NCBI GenBank assembly: GCA_036821845.1
Contig: DAISIT010000005.1
Location: 1-64,000, forward strand
Source of the DNA: JAEUMD01 sp937950105
Lineage (GTDB): Bacteria; Pseudomonadota; Alphaproteobacteria; Rhizobiales; Hyphomicrobiaceae
DNA: 64,000 nucleotides
Direction: 5' to 3'
Shown one piece after another: positions 7,151 through 15,123 of this stretch; position 1 is the first letter of the stretch, and each line of letters opens with the position of its first letter. The notes under the pieces are model-generated. The model saw only the letters and a list, made by a program, of their open reading frames with translations, had not been told where the DNA came from and ran no database searches. Made by a program: the position numbers and the translations under genes.

Positions 7151-9322
7151 ATGAACGAAATGATCAAGTGCCCAGTCATGCACGGAGGCAATACCGCCAC
7201 GAGCGACAGCGTGATGAACTGGTGGCCGGAGGCACTGAACCTCGACATCCTGCATCAGCACGATGCCAAGACCAACCCGATGGGCAAGGACTTCTCCTAT
7301 CGCGACGCGGTCAAGACGCTCGACTATGCCGCCGTCAAGCGCGACCTCACCGCGCTGATGACCGACAGCCAGTCGTGGTGGCCGGCCGACTGGGGCCACT
7401 ACGGCGGTCTCATGATCCGCATGGCATGGCACGCCGCCGGCACCTATCGCATCGCCGACGGTCGCGGCGGCGGCGGCACCGGCAACCAGCGCTTCGCCCC
7501 GCTCAACTCGTGGCCCGACAACGTCAGCCTCGACAAGGCCCGCCGCCTGCTGTGGCCGGTCAAGAAGAAGTACGGCAACAAGCTGTCGTGGGCCGATCTC
7601 ATCATCCTCGCCGGCAACGTCGCCTACGAGTCGATGGGCCTCAAGACGTTCGGTTTCGCCTTCGGTCGCGAGGACATCTGGCATCCCGAGAAGGACATCT
7701 ACTGGGGCGCGGAGAAGGAATGGCTGGCGCCCTCCGACAGCCGCTACGGCGATCTCAGCAAGCCCGAGACCATGGAGAACCCGCTCGCCGCCGTGCAGAT
7801 GGGCCTCATCTACGTCAACCCCGAGGGCGTCAACGGCAACCCGGACCCGCTGAAGACCGCGCTGCAGGTGCGCGAGACGTTCGCGCGCATGGCCATGAAC
7901 GACGAGGAAACCGTCGCGCTCACCATCGGCGGCCACACCGTCGGCAAGTGCCACGGCAACGGTGACGCCAAGGCGCTCGGCCCGAACCCCGAGGCGGCCG
8001 ACGTCACCGAGCAGGGCTTCGGCTGGGCCAACCCGCATCAAAACGGCAAGGCGAGCCTCGCCGTCACCTCCGGCATCGAGGGCGCCTGGACCACGCATCC
8101 GACCCAGTGGGACAACGGCTATCTCAAGCTGCTGTTCGGCTACGACTGGTGGCTCGCCAAGAGCCCGGCCGGCGCCAATCAATGGCAGCCGATCGGCATC
8201 AAGGAAGAGGATATGCCGGTCGATGCGACCGATCCCTCCATCCGCCGAATGCCGATCATGACCGACGCGGACATGGCGATGCGGATGGACCCGATCTACC
8301 GCGAGATCTCGCTGAAGTTCATGAACGACTTCGACTACTTCTCGAAGACGTTCGCGCGCGCCTGGTTCAAGCTGACGCATCGCGACATGGGTCCGAAGAC
8401 CCGCTACATCGGCCCCTACGCGCCGAGCGAGGACCTGATCTGGCAGGACCCGGTTCCGGCCGGCTCCACGTCCTACGACGTCGCCGCGCTGAAGGCGAAG
8501 ATCGCGGCGTCGGGCCTTTCGATCGGCGAGATGGTGGCGACGGCGTGGGACAGTGCCCGCACTTTCCGCGGCTCCGACATGCGTGGCGGCGCCAACGGTG
8601 CGCGCATCCGCCTTGCCCCGCAGAAAGACTGGGAAGGCAACGAACCGGCCCGTCTGCAGAAGGTGCTGGGCGTGCTCGAGCCGCTCGCAAAGGCGGCCGG
8701 TGCGTCGCTCGCCGACACCATCGTTCTGGCCGGCAACGTCGGCCTCGAACAGGCGATCAAGGCGGCCGGCTTCAACGTCGCGGTGCCGTTCGCGGCCGGT
8801 CGTGGTGACGCGACCGCCGAGCAGACCGACGCCGACTCGTTCGCGCCGCTCGAGCCGGTTGCCGACGGCTACCGCAACTGGCTGAAGAAGGATTACGTCG
8901 TCAGCGCCGAAGAGTTGATGCTCGACCGCACGCAGTTGCTCGGCCTCACCGCCAACGAAATGACGGTGCTGGTCGGCGGCATGCGCATGCTCGGCACCAA
9001 CCACGGCGGCAGCAAGCACGGTGTCTTCACCGACCGCGCAGGCGCGCTGACGACCGACTTCTTCGTCAACCTGACCGACATGGCCTACTCGTGGCACCCG
9101 GCTGGCAACGGCACCTACGAACTGCGTTGCCGCAAGACCGGCGCCGTCAAATGGACCGCCTCGCGCATCGACCTCGTGTTCGGCTCGAACTCGATCCTGC
9201 GCGCCTATGCCGAGGTCTATGCCCAGGACGACAACAAGGAGAAGTTCGTGAAGGACTTCGTCGCCGCCTGGACCAAGGTGATGAACGCCGACCGCTTCGA
9301 CCTGACGGCGGCGGCTTCCTGA
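7151..9322 (+). CDS. katG: catalase-peroxidase KatG
   Basis: This 723-residue bifunctional heme enzyme would remove hydrogen peroxide by catalatic and peroxidatic reactions. The distal site R90-W93-H94 lies in RMAWHAAGTYR. The covalent adduct residues can be assigned as W93, Y221 (in LIYVNPEG) and M247 (in ARMAMNDEE), and the proximal heme ligand is H262 in GGHTVGK. Both N- and C-terminal peroxidase-like domains are present at full family length. The ATG at 7151 has a GGGAG site 7 nt upstream; longer in-frame starts lack a ribosome site. The upstream region (7010-7150) is AT-richer than its surroundings and may hold a regulated promoter, but no OxyR gene or clear box is visible. Confidence 0.97.
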   Translation: MNEMIKCPVMHGGNTATSDSVMNWWPEALNLDILHQHDAKTNPMGKDFSYRDAVKTLDYAAVKRDLTALMTDSQSWWPADWGHYGGLMIRMAWHAAGTYRIADGRGGGGTGNQRFAPLNSWPDNVSLDKARRLLWPVKKKYGNKLSWADLIILAGNVAYESMGLKTFGFAFGREDIWHPEKDIYWGAEKEWLAPSDSRYGDLSKPETMENPLAAVQMGLIYVNPEGVNGNPDPLKTALQVRETFARMAMNDEETVALTIGGHTVGKCHGNGDAKALGPNPEAADVTEQGFGWANPHQNGKASLAVTSGIEGAWTTHPTQWDNGYLKLLFGYDWWLAKSPAGANQWQPIGIKEEDMPVDATDPSIRRMPIMTDADMAMRMDPIYREISLKFMNDFDYFSKTFARAWFKLTHRDMGPKTRYIGPYAPSEDLIWQDPVPAGSTSYDVAALKAKIAASGLSIGEMVATAWDSARTFRGSDMRGGANGARIRLAPQKDWEGNEPARLQKVLGVLEPLAKAAGASLADTIVLAGNVGLEQAIKAAGFNVAVPFAAGRGDATAEQTDADSFAPLEPVADGYRNWLKKDYVVSAEELMLDRTQLLGLTANEMTVLVGGMRMLGTNHGGSKHGVFTDRAGALTTDFFVNLTDMAYSWHPAGNGTYELRCRKTGAVKWTASRIDLVFGSNSILRAYAEVYAQDDNKEKFVKDFVAAWTKVMNADRFDLTAAAS

Positions 9323-9366
9323 ATCACGGCAGGTCGACGAACGACGACATGAGCCGACACGACCGG

Positions 9367-9397
9367 AAGCGGCTCCCTCACGGGGGCCGCTTTTGCT
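9367..9397 (+). terminator. Rho-independent terminator of katG
   Basis: Arms AAGCGGC (9367-9373) and GCCGCTT (9386-9392) with an inner CCC/GGG pairing are followed by TTTT within the 3' arm and TTTG. Confidence 0.8.
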
Positions 9398-9735
9398 TTG
9401 TTCCGCTCGGGTTGCGTCTGCGAAGCGGTGCGACCACTCCACGCAAGGCCGAGAGGACGATTGACAGGAGAGGCGATTTCCACCATCTCAGGGGCACTCG
9501 ATGTTTCGCGGTACGCGCGAATGCGCATCGCTCGCCTGTCCCCTGGTTGGCCGTTCCACTGGCCTTTTCGTTCCGGGACGCTTTTGCGAGCAGCGGATTT
9601 TCCCCGAGACCTCTCCTGTGAAACGAGATGGCCCCCCACGCGCGGCGGGCCGCTCCGAAGCGCCTCGAGCCGCCAAACAGGCGAGCTGGATACCCAGCCG
9701 CACGGCCGCCGGCGCAGAAAGACCTACCCATTTCC
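9398..9735 (+). promoter_or_regulatory. long leader region before the DEAD-box helicase gene
   Basis: About 340 bp separate the katG terminator from the helicase ATG, and no convincing coding frame was seen. The stretch includes several short GC hairpins, for example GGCC-N8-GGCC followed by TTTT near 9550-9575. Long structured leaders are common for DEAD-box helicase genes that respond to cold or autoregulate, so this may be a 5' UTR. That role is inferred only. Confidence 0.3.
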
Positions 9736-11547
9736 ATGACTGACCAGACTTTCGCGGACCTCGGCGTCGCCGAGCCGATCTGCCGTGCGCTCGCCGACGA
9801 GGGCTACACCAACCCGACCCCGATCCAGCTCGGCGCCATTCCGACGCTGCTCGCCGGCCGCGACCTCCTCGGCCTCGCCCAGACCGGCACCGGCAAGACC
9901 GCCGCGTTCTCCGTGCCGATTCTGCAGCGCCTCTCAGAGCACGCCCGTCCGGCCCGGCCGCGCACGCCGCGCGCGCTGATCCTCGCGCCGACGCGCGAGC
10001 TCGCCGTACAGATCAACGACAGCATGAAGCTCTACGGCCGCCACCTGAAGCTGCGCTCGACCGCTGTGTTCGGCGGCGTCGGCATCGGCGCCCAGATCGA
10101 GACGCTGCGCCGCGGCGTCGACATCCTCGTCGCCACGCCGGGCCGTCTGCTCGATCTCTGCGACCAGCGCATGTGCGACCTCGGCAGCCTGGAGATCCTG
10201 ACACTCGACGAAGCCGACCGCATGCTCGACATGGGCTTCGTGCGCGACGTCCGCCGCATCATGAAGCTGGTGCCGAAGGAGCGCCAGACGCTGCTTCTGT
10301 CGGCCACCATGCCGACCGATATCGAGAGCCTCGCCACCGACATCCTGCGTGATCCCGCCAAGGTCGAGATCGCGCATGCGGGCAAGACCGTCGATCGCAT
10401 CGCGCAGAGCGTGCACTTCGTGGCGCAGACGCTGAAGCGCGATCTGCTGTCGACGCTGCTCGCCGACGAAGCGATGACGCGCGTGATGGTGTTCACCCGC
10501 ACCAAGCGCGGCGCCGATCGCGTCGCCCAGCATCTCAACCGCAGCGCCATCAGCGCCGAGGCGATCCACGGTAACAAGTCGCAGAACCATCGCCAGCGTA
10601 CGCTGGAAGGCTTCCGCACCGGGCGCACCCGCGTGCTGGTGGCGACCGACATCGCCGCGCGCGGTCTCGACATCGATCTCGTCTCGCACGTCTTCAACTT
10701 CGAATTGCCGCACGAGCCGGAAGCCTATGTGCACCGCATCGGCCGCACCGCGCGCGCCGGCACCGAGGGCACCGCGATCGCCTTCTGCGCACCCGAAGAG
10801 CGCGCCGACCTCAAGGCCATCGAGCGGTTGACGCGCCAGACCCTCGCGGTCGCCGTGACGCCGGAAATCGTGCGCACAGCCGCCAGCGAGAGCAGCGCCC
10901 GCGACGAGCGTATCGACGAGCGCTTCGAAGCGCGCGACAACCTGCGCAACACGCGCGGTGGTGAGCGCGGCGCAGGCCGTGGTGGTCGCAGCCGCGATGG
11001 CGACGGCCGTGACGGCCGTGGCCGCAGCAGTGCGCCCCGCTCACGCGAGCAGGGCGATGCCGCCGCTCCGGCCGAGAGGCATGCGCGCGGCCCGTCGAGC
11101 TACGACCCGACCAGGCCGCGCACCGAAAAGCCGGTGCGCACCGCTCCGCGCAGCGCGCCTCGCGGGGAGCATCATGGCGAAGCCCGCGGAGATCGCGGCG
11201 AGGGTCGTGGCGACGTCCGGCAGGCCGGCGGTGACCGTCCGGCTCGCAGCCACGCCCCACGTGGCGAAGGTCGCAGCGAACATCGTGGCGAGCAGCGCGG
11301 TGAAGCCCGCCACGCCAACGGTGACCGTCCGGCTCGCAGCCACGCCCCGCGCAGCGAAGGCCGTGGCGAGCAGCGCGGTGAAGCCCGCCACGCCAACGGT
11401 GACCGTCCGGCTCGCAGCCACGCTCCGCGCGGCGACGCGCGCGGCAGCAGCGGCGACGCCCGCCCGACGCGCAGTGGCGACAAGCGCAGTACCGCGGCCG
11501 GTGGTCCCTCGCCGTGGTCGAACTGGACCAGCCGCGGCAACCGCTGA
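9736..11547 (+). CDS. DEAD-box ATP-dependent RNA helicase with Arg/Gly-rich tail
   Basis: This 603-residue RNA helicase would remodel structured RNA during ribosome assembly or mRNA decay, especially in the cold. The Q-motif is at the N-terminus (FADLGVAEPI...PTPIQ), motif I is AQTGTGKT (48-55), motif II is DEAD (158-161), motif III is SAT, and motif VI is HRIGRTARAG starting at H333. From about residue 375 to the end the protein is a disordered, highly basic tail rich in Arg, Gly, His and Ala, with repeated (N/G)GDRPARSHAPRG units, suited to nonspecific RNA binding. It belongs to the RhlE/DeaD-like group; the exact paralog cannot be named. Confidence 0.92.
   Translation: MTDQTFADLGVAEPICRALADEGYTNPTPIQLGAIPTLLAGRDLLGLAQTGTGKTAAFSVPILQRLSEHARPARPRTPRALILAPTRELAVQINDSMKLYGRHLKLRSTAVFGGVGIGAQIETLRRGVDILVATPGRLLDLCDQRMCDLGSLEILTLDEADRMLDMGFVRDVRRIMKLVPKERQTLLLSATMPTDIESLATDILRDPAKVEIAHAGKTVDRIAQSVHFVAQTLKRDLLSTLLADEAMTRVMVFTRTKRGADRVAQHLNRSAISAEAIHGNKSQNHRQRTLEGFRTGRTRVLVATDIAARGLDIDLVSHVFNFELPHEPEAYVHRIGRTARAGTEGTAIAFCAPEERADLKAIERLTRQTLAVAVTPEIVRTAASESSARDERIDERFEARDNLRNTRGGERGAGRGGRSRDGDGRDGRGRSSAPRSREQGDAAAPAERHARGPSSYDPTRPRTEKPVRTAPRSAPRGEHHGEARGDRGEGRGDVRQAGGDRPARSHAPRGEGRSEHRGEQRGEARHANGDRPARSHAPRSEGRGEQRGEARHANGDRPARSHAPRGDARGSSGDARPTRSGDKRSTAAGGPSPWSNWTSRGNR
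11231..11440 (+). repeat. in-frame repeats in the helicase tail
   Basis: A GTGACCGTCCGGCTCGCAGC core recurs at 11231, 11321 and 11399 (spacings of 90 and 78 bp), together with GAGCAGCGCGGTGAAGCCCG blocks between. The units encode GDRPARSHAPR followed by a GEQRGEARHAN-like stretch. Slippage or recombination here would change tail length. Confidence 0.85.
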
Positions 11548-11568
11548 TCCTCATCGCCATCACCTGAC

Positions 11569-11609
11569 ATGACAAAGCCCGGCTGACGCTGTCAGCCGGG
11601 CTTTGTCAT
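11569..11609. terminator. strong bidirectional terminator between helicase and lpd
   Basis: Nineteen-bp perfect arms, 11569-11587 and 11591-11609, enclose a 3-nt loop (AAAGCCCGGCTGAC core). It lies 22 bp after the helicase stop and downstream of the convergent lpd gene. Confidence 0.85.
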
Positions 11610-11686
11610 TGGTCATATCCCGCAAGGGCAGGCGGCGCATCGATGTGTCACGGCTTGTTGGCTCCGTCACCTGCTCCACATCGTCA

Positions 11687-11709
11687 ATGGCCGGACTTGA
11701 TCCGGCCAT
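11687..11709. repeat. intergenic palindrome, CCGGACTTGATCCGG type
   Basis: Perfect 9-bp arms ATGGCCGGA and TCCGGCCAT flank CTTGA. The core is the one found in palindromic repeats scattered through alphaproteobacterial intergenic regions (known from general experience of these genomes). It sits just past the lpd stop. Confidence 0.6.
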
Positions 11710-11728
11710 GCAGTGCCCACACCGCGCC

Positions 11729-13132
11729 TCACATGTGGATCGGGCGCTTGTCGACGGCGAGGGCGGCTTCCTTCACCGCTTCGGTCAGCGTCGGGTGCGC
11801 GTGACAGGTGCGCGCGAGGTCTTCCGCCGAGCCGCCGAACTCCATGACGACCGCAGCCTCCGCGATCATCTCGCCGACGTGCGGGCCGATCATGTGCACG
11901 CCGAGGATGCGATCCGTCTTGGCGTCGGCGATGACCTTCACGAAGCCGTCGGTGGTGCGGTTGACCTTGGCGCGACCGTTCGCGGTGAACGGGAACTTGC
12001 CGACGTTGTAGGCGAGCCCCGCGTCCTTCAGCTCTTCCTCGGTCTTGCCGACGGTCGCGAGTTCCGGCGACGTGTAGACGACACCTGGAATGACATCGTA
12101 GTTCACGTGGCCCGACTGGCCGGCGAGAATCTCCGCAACCGCGACGCCCTCGTCCTCGGCCTTGTGTGCGAGCATCGGTCCGGCGATGACGTCGCCAATG
12201 GCATAGATGCCCTTCACGTTGGTCTGGAAGTGGTGATCGACGACCACGCGCTTCCTCTGATCGAGCTGCACGCCGGCCTCCGCGAGGCCGAGGTCCTGCG
12301 TGTAAGGCACGCGGCCGATGGCGACGAGCACGACATCGGCCGCGATCTTCTGCGCCGCGCCGCCCGCCGCCGGTTCGACTGTCACCGAGCAGCCGTGATC
12401 GCTCTTTTCGATGCCCGTCACCTTCGAGCCGAGCACGAACTTGAAGCCCTGCTTGGCGAGGATCTTCTGGAACTGCTTCGCCACGTCGAGATCGACGCCC
12501 GGCAGGATGCGGTCGAGATATTCGACCACGGTGACCTCCGCGCCGAGGCGGCGCCACACCGAGCCGAGTTCGAGGCCGATGACGCCGGCGCCGACCACCA
12601 TCATGGTCGCCGGCACCTTCTTCAGTTCGAGGGCACCCGTCGACGACACCACCTGCTTCTCGTCGATGGCGATGCCCGGCAGCTTCGCGACATCCGAGCC
12701 CGTGGCGATGACGATGTTCTTGGTCTCGAGCGTCACCGTACCGCCCTCGGCCTTGGTCACCTCGACGCGGCCCGGCGCCACGATGTGGCCGGTGCCGTGA
12801 AAGGCGTCGATCTTGTTCTTCTTCAGCAGGAACGCGACGCCCTCGGTGTTGCCCTTGACGCCCTCGTCCTTGAACGCCTGCATGCGGCCGAGATCGAGCG
12901 TCGGCGCGACGTTGATGCCCATGACGGCGAAGTGGTGCTTCGCCTCCTCGTACATCTCGCTCGCGTGCAGCAGCGCCTTCGACGGAATGCAGCCGACGTT
13001 GAGGCAGGTGCCGCCGTGCGTCTTGCGCTTCTCGACGACGGCCACCTTGAGGCCGAGCTGCGCCGCGCGGATAGCGCACACGTAGCCGCCGGGGCCGGTG
13101 CCGATGACGATCAGGTCGTAGGTGGTGGTCAT
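11729..13132 (-). CDS. lpdA: dihydrolipoyl dehydrogenase (E3)
   Basis: This 467-residue FAD enzyme reoxidises dihydrolipoyl groups with NAD+ and is the E3 component of 2-oxo acid dehydrogenase complexes. The FAD fold is at the N-terminus (GTGPGGYVCA, 11-20), the redox-active cysteines are C43 and C48 in GGTCLNVGC, and the central NAD fold has GAGVIGLELGSV. The C-terminal dimer interface has the catalytic His-Glu pair in HAHPTLTEA. It is the last gene of the sucA-sucB operon, separated from sucB by a small coiled-coil gene, so it most likely serves the 2-oxoglutarate dehydrogenase complex and may be shared with others. Confidence 0.96.
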   Translation of the reverse strand: MTTTYDLIVIGTGPGGYVCAIRAAQLGLKVAVVEKRKTHGGTCLNVGCIPSKALLHASEMYEEAKHHFAVMGINVAPTLDLGRMQAFKDEGVKGNTEGVAFLLKKNKIDAFHGTGHIVAPGRVEVTKAEGGTVTLETKNIVIATGSDVAKLPGIAIDEKQVVSSTGALELKKVPATMMVVGAGVIGLELGSVWRRLGAEVTVVEYLDRILPGVDLDVAKQFQKILAKQGFKFVLGSKVTGIEKSDHGCSVTVEPAAGGAAQKIAADVVLVAIGRVPYTQDLGLAEAGVQLDQRKRVVVDHHFQTNVKGIYAIGDVIAGPMLAHKAEDEGVAVAEILAGQSGHVNYDVIPGVVYTSPELATVGKTEEELKDAGLAYNVGKFPFTANGRAKVNRTTDGFVKVIADAKTDRILGVHMIGPHVGEMIAEAAVVMEFGGSAEDLARTCHAHPTLTEAVKEAALAVDKRPIHM

Positions 13133-13241
13133 GGTGAGGCTAGCCTTGAAGTCAGAGACTGCGGAAACGCGTACGCCGTTGAGGCTCGACGCATCGCCAT
13201 CGGAGGTGAAATATCGCGTTGGCGCGAACGGGGAGCGAGCG

Positions 13242-13583
13242 CTACTTTTTGATAGCGGCGAGCAGAACTTCGAGGTTCGTCGCCATCGTCCGGTTCAACT
13301 GCTCGAAGCGGGCATCGACGGAGCGGAACTGCGCTTCGACGGATCGAAACTGTTCCTGGACGCCGCTGAAGCCTTGGCGCACCTCCGTTTCGATCTGGTC
13401 CAACCGACTATCAATCGACTCGAAGCGACCCTCAGTATCCGAGCGGAGCTGGGCGATGTCCGCGCGCATGGCGGTGACATCGCTTTCCAGCCGGAGCTGG
13501 TCGGCCCTGAGAGTGCGTACTTCACCCTGCAGAGCCTGAACCTGCTTGCCGAGAAACCGGAAGTCGATGATGTCGTCCGCCAT
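13242..13583 (-). CDS. small coiled-coil protein between sucB and lpd
   Basis: This 113-residue soluble protein is dominated by heptad-like repeats: LRADQLRLESDVTAMRADIA, then RFESIDSRLDQIE, then three repeats of the form Q(F)RSV(E/D)A(Q/R)F. It is predicted to form a long helical coiled coil and has no signal peptide or membrane segment. The ATG at 13583 with AGAGG about 9 nt upstream is preferred over a GTG six bases earlier. It lies within the 2-oxoglutarate dehydrogenase operon, 36 bp after sucB and 109 bp before lpd. Its function is unknown; it resembles loosely the generic short coiled-coil proteins of rhizobia. A structural or adaptor role for the complex is only a guess from position. 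Confidence 0.75.
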   Translation of the reverse strand: MADDIIDFRFLGKQVQALQGEVRTLRADQLRLESDVTAMRADIAQLRSDTEGRFESIDSRLDQIETEVRQGFSGVQEQFRSVEAQFRSVDARFEQLNRTMATNLEVLLAAIKK

Positions 13584-13619
13584 GAGCACGCGCCTCTGAG
13601 GGATATCGCGCCCAGACTA

Positions 13620-14948
13620 TCACAGATCCAGGATGAAGCGCGCCGGGTCCTCGAGGTTCTCCTTCACGCGCACGAGGAACGTGACGGCTTCCTTGCCGTC
13701 GACGATGCGGTGATCGTAGCTCAAGGCGAGATACATCATCGGGCGGATGACGACCTGGCCCTTGCGCGCCACCGGACGCTCCTCGATGCGGTGCATGCCG
13801 AGAATGCCGGACTGCGGCGCGTTGAGGATCGGCGTCGACAGCAGCGAGCCGTATACACCGCCGTTGGAGATGGTGAAGGTGCCGCCCTGCATCTCCTCGA
13901 TGCCGAGCTTGCCGTCACGCGCGCGCTTGCCGAAATCGGCGATTCTGCCCTCGATCTCGGAGATCGACAGGCGATCCGCCTCGCGCACCACCGGAACGAC
14001 GAGGCCCTTCTCGGTGCCGACGGCGACGCCGACGTGATAGTAGTTCTTGTAGATGAGATCGTTGCCGTCGATCTCGGCGTTGACCGCCGGAATTTCCTTC
14101 AGCGCCTGGATGCACGCCTTCACGAAGAAGCCCATGAAGCCGAGCTTGGCACCGTGGCGCTTCTCGAACAGGTCCTTGTACTGGCTGCGCAGCGCCATCA
14201 GGTTGCCCATGTCGACGTCGTTGAACGTCGTAAGCATGGCGGCGGAGTTCTGCGCGTCCTTCAGGCGTCGCGCGATGGTCTGGCGCAGGCGCGTCATCTT
14301 CACGCGCTCCTCGCGCACCGCGTCGTTGGCGACCGACGGCGCGCGCGATTGCTGCGGCACCAGCGGCGTCGGCGCCGCCTGATAGGCGACCGGCTGCGTC
14401 GAAGCGGAAGAAGCGGCCGGCGCGGCGTTGGCGGCCGGCTCGACGCGGCGCTCGACCGCGGCGGCGACATCCTCCTTCAGCACCTGACCGCGCTTGCCGG
14501 AGCCCTGCACATCACCGGCCGCGAGACCGGCTTCGTCGAGCGCCTTGCGGGCGGCGGGCGAGGGCGGCATGTCGCCACCGGTTGCGGCCTTCGGCTTCTC
14601 GGCGACCGGCTCGGCCTTGGCGGTGGCGGGAGCGGGCTTCGGCTCGGCGGGTTTGGCGGGCGCAGCCGCCGGTGCCGGTGCAGCCGCGGCGGGCTTCGCA
14701 GCCGCGCCCGCGCCATCTCCGAGCAGGCCGAGCACGGCCCCGACGGCGACGGTTGCGCCCTCGGCAACGGCGATTTCGCCGAGCACGCCGGCAGCGGGGG
14801 CGGGAACCTCGACCGACACCTTGTCCGTCTCGAGTTCCACCAGCGGCTCGTCGGCCTTCACCGCGTCGCCGGGCTTCTTCAGCCACTTGCCGACGGTCGC
14901 CTCGGTCACCGACTCGCCGAGTGTGGGAACCCGAATTTCAATCGCCAT
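13620..14948 (-). CDS. sucB: 2-oxoglutarate dehydrogenase E2, dihydrolipoyl succinyltransferase
   Basis: This 442-residue protein moves the succinyl group from E1-bound thiamine to CoA. The N-terminal lipoyl domain carries the lipoylated K43 in ETDKVS. An Ala/Pro-rich linker leads to the E3/E1-binding domain (about 128-165, PSPAARKALDEAGL...VLKEDV). The catalytic domain has H413 and D417 in DHRIVDG near the C-terminus. The domain order and single lipoyl domain fit SucB. It lies 175 bp downstream of sucA, a wider gap than is usual inside an operon, with no terminator seen. The start at 14948 has an AAGGAC site upstream. Confidence 0.96.
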   Translation of the reverse strand: MAIEIRVPTLGESVTEATVGKWLKKPGDAVKADEPLVELETDKVSVEVPAPAAGVLGEIAVAEGATVAVGAVLGLLGDGAGAAAKPAAAAPAPAAAPAKPAEPKPAPATAKAEPVAEKPKAATGGDMPPSPAARKALDEAGLAAGDVQGSGKRGQVLKEDVAAAVERRVEPAANAAPAASSASTQPVAYQAAPTPLVPQQSRAPSVANDAVREERVKMTRLRQTIARRLKDAQNSAAMLTTFNDVDMGNLMALRSQYKDLFEKRHGAKLGFMGFFVKACIQALKEIPAVNAEIDGNDLIYKNYYHVGVAVGTEKGLVVPVVREADRLSISEIEGRIADFGKRARDGKLGIEEMQGGTFTISNGGVYGSLLSTPILNAPQSGILGMHRIEERPVARKGQVVIRPMMYLALSYDHRIVDGKEAVTFLVRVKENLEDPARFILDL

Positions 14949-15123
14949 CTCACGTCCGTCCTTTTCCGGTGCCGCCACGAACGATCCGCCGGAACCCTTC
15001 CGCCGTCGTCCGCGCCGCGCTTCGCTCTGATGATGGCCCCGGCTGCGTTGAGGTTGCGACCGGGGTTGTGGGGGTATGGAGCGCCGCAACGACCCTTGCG
15101 GGCCTGATGCGGCGCATCGCGTC

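Noticed and set aside
7136..9442. 768-codon open frame antisense to katG
   Set aside because: Such long antisense frames arise from the high-GC third-position bias of katG; the sense product has all KatG active-site residues.
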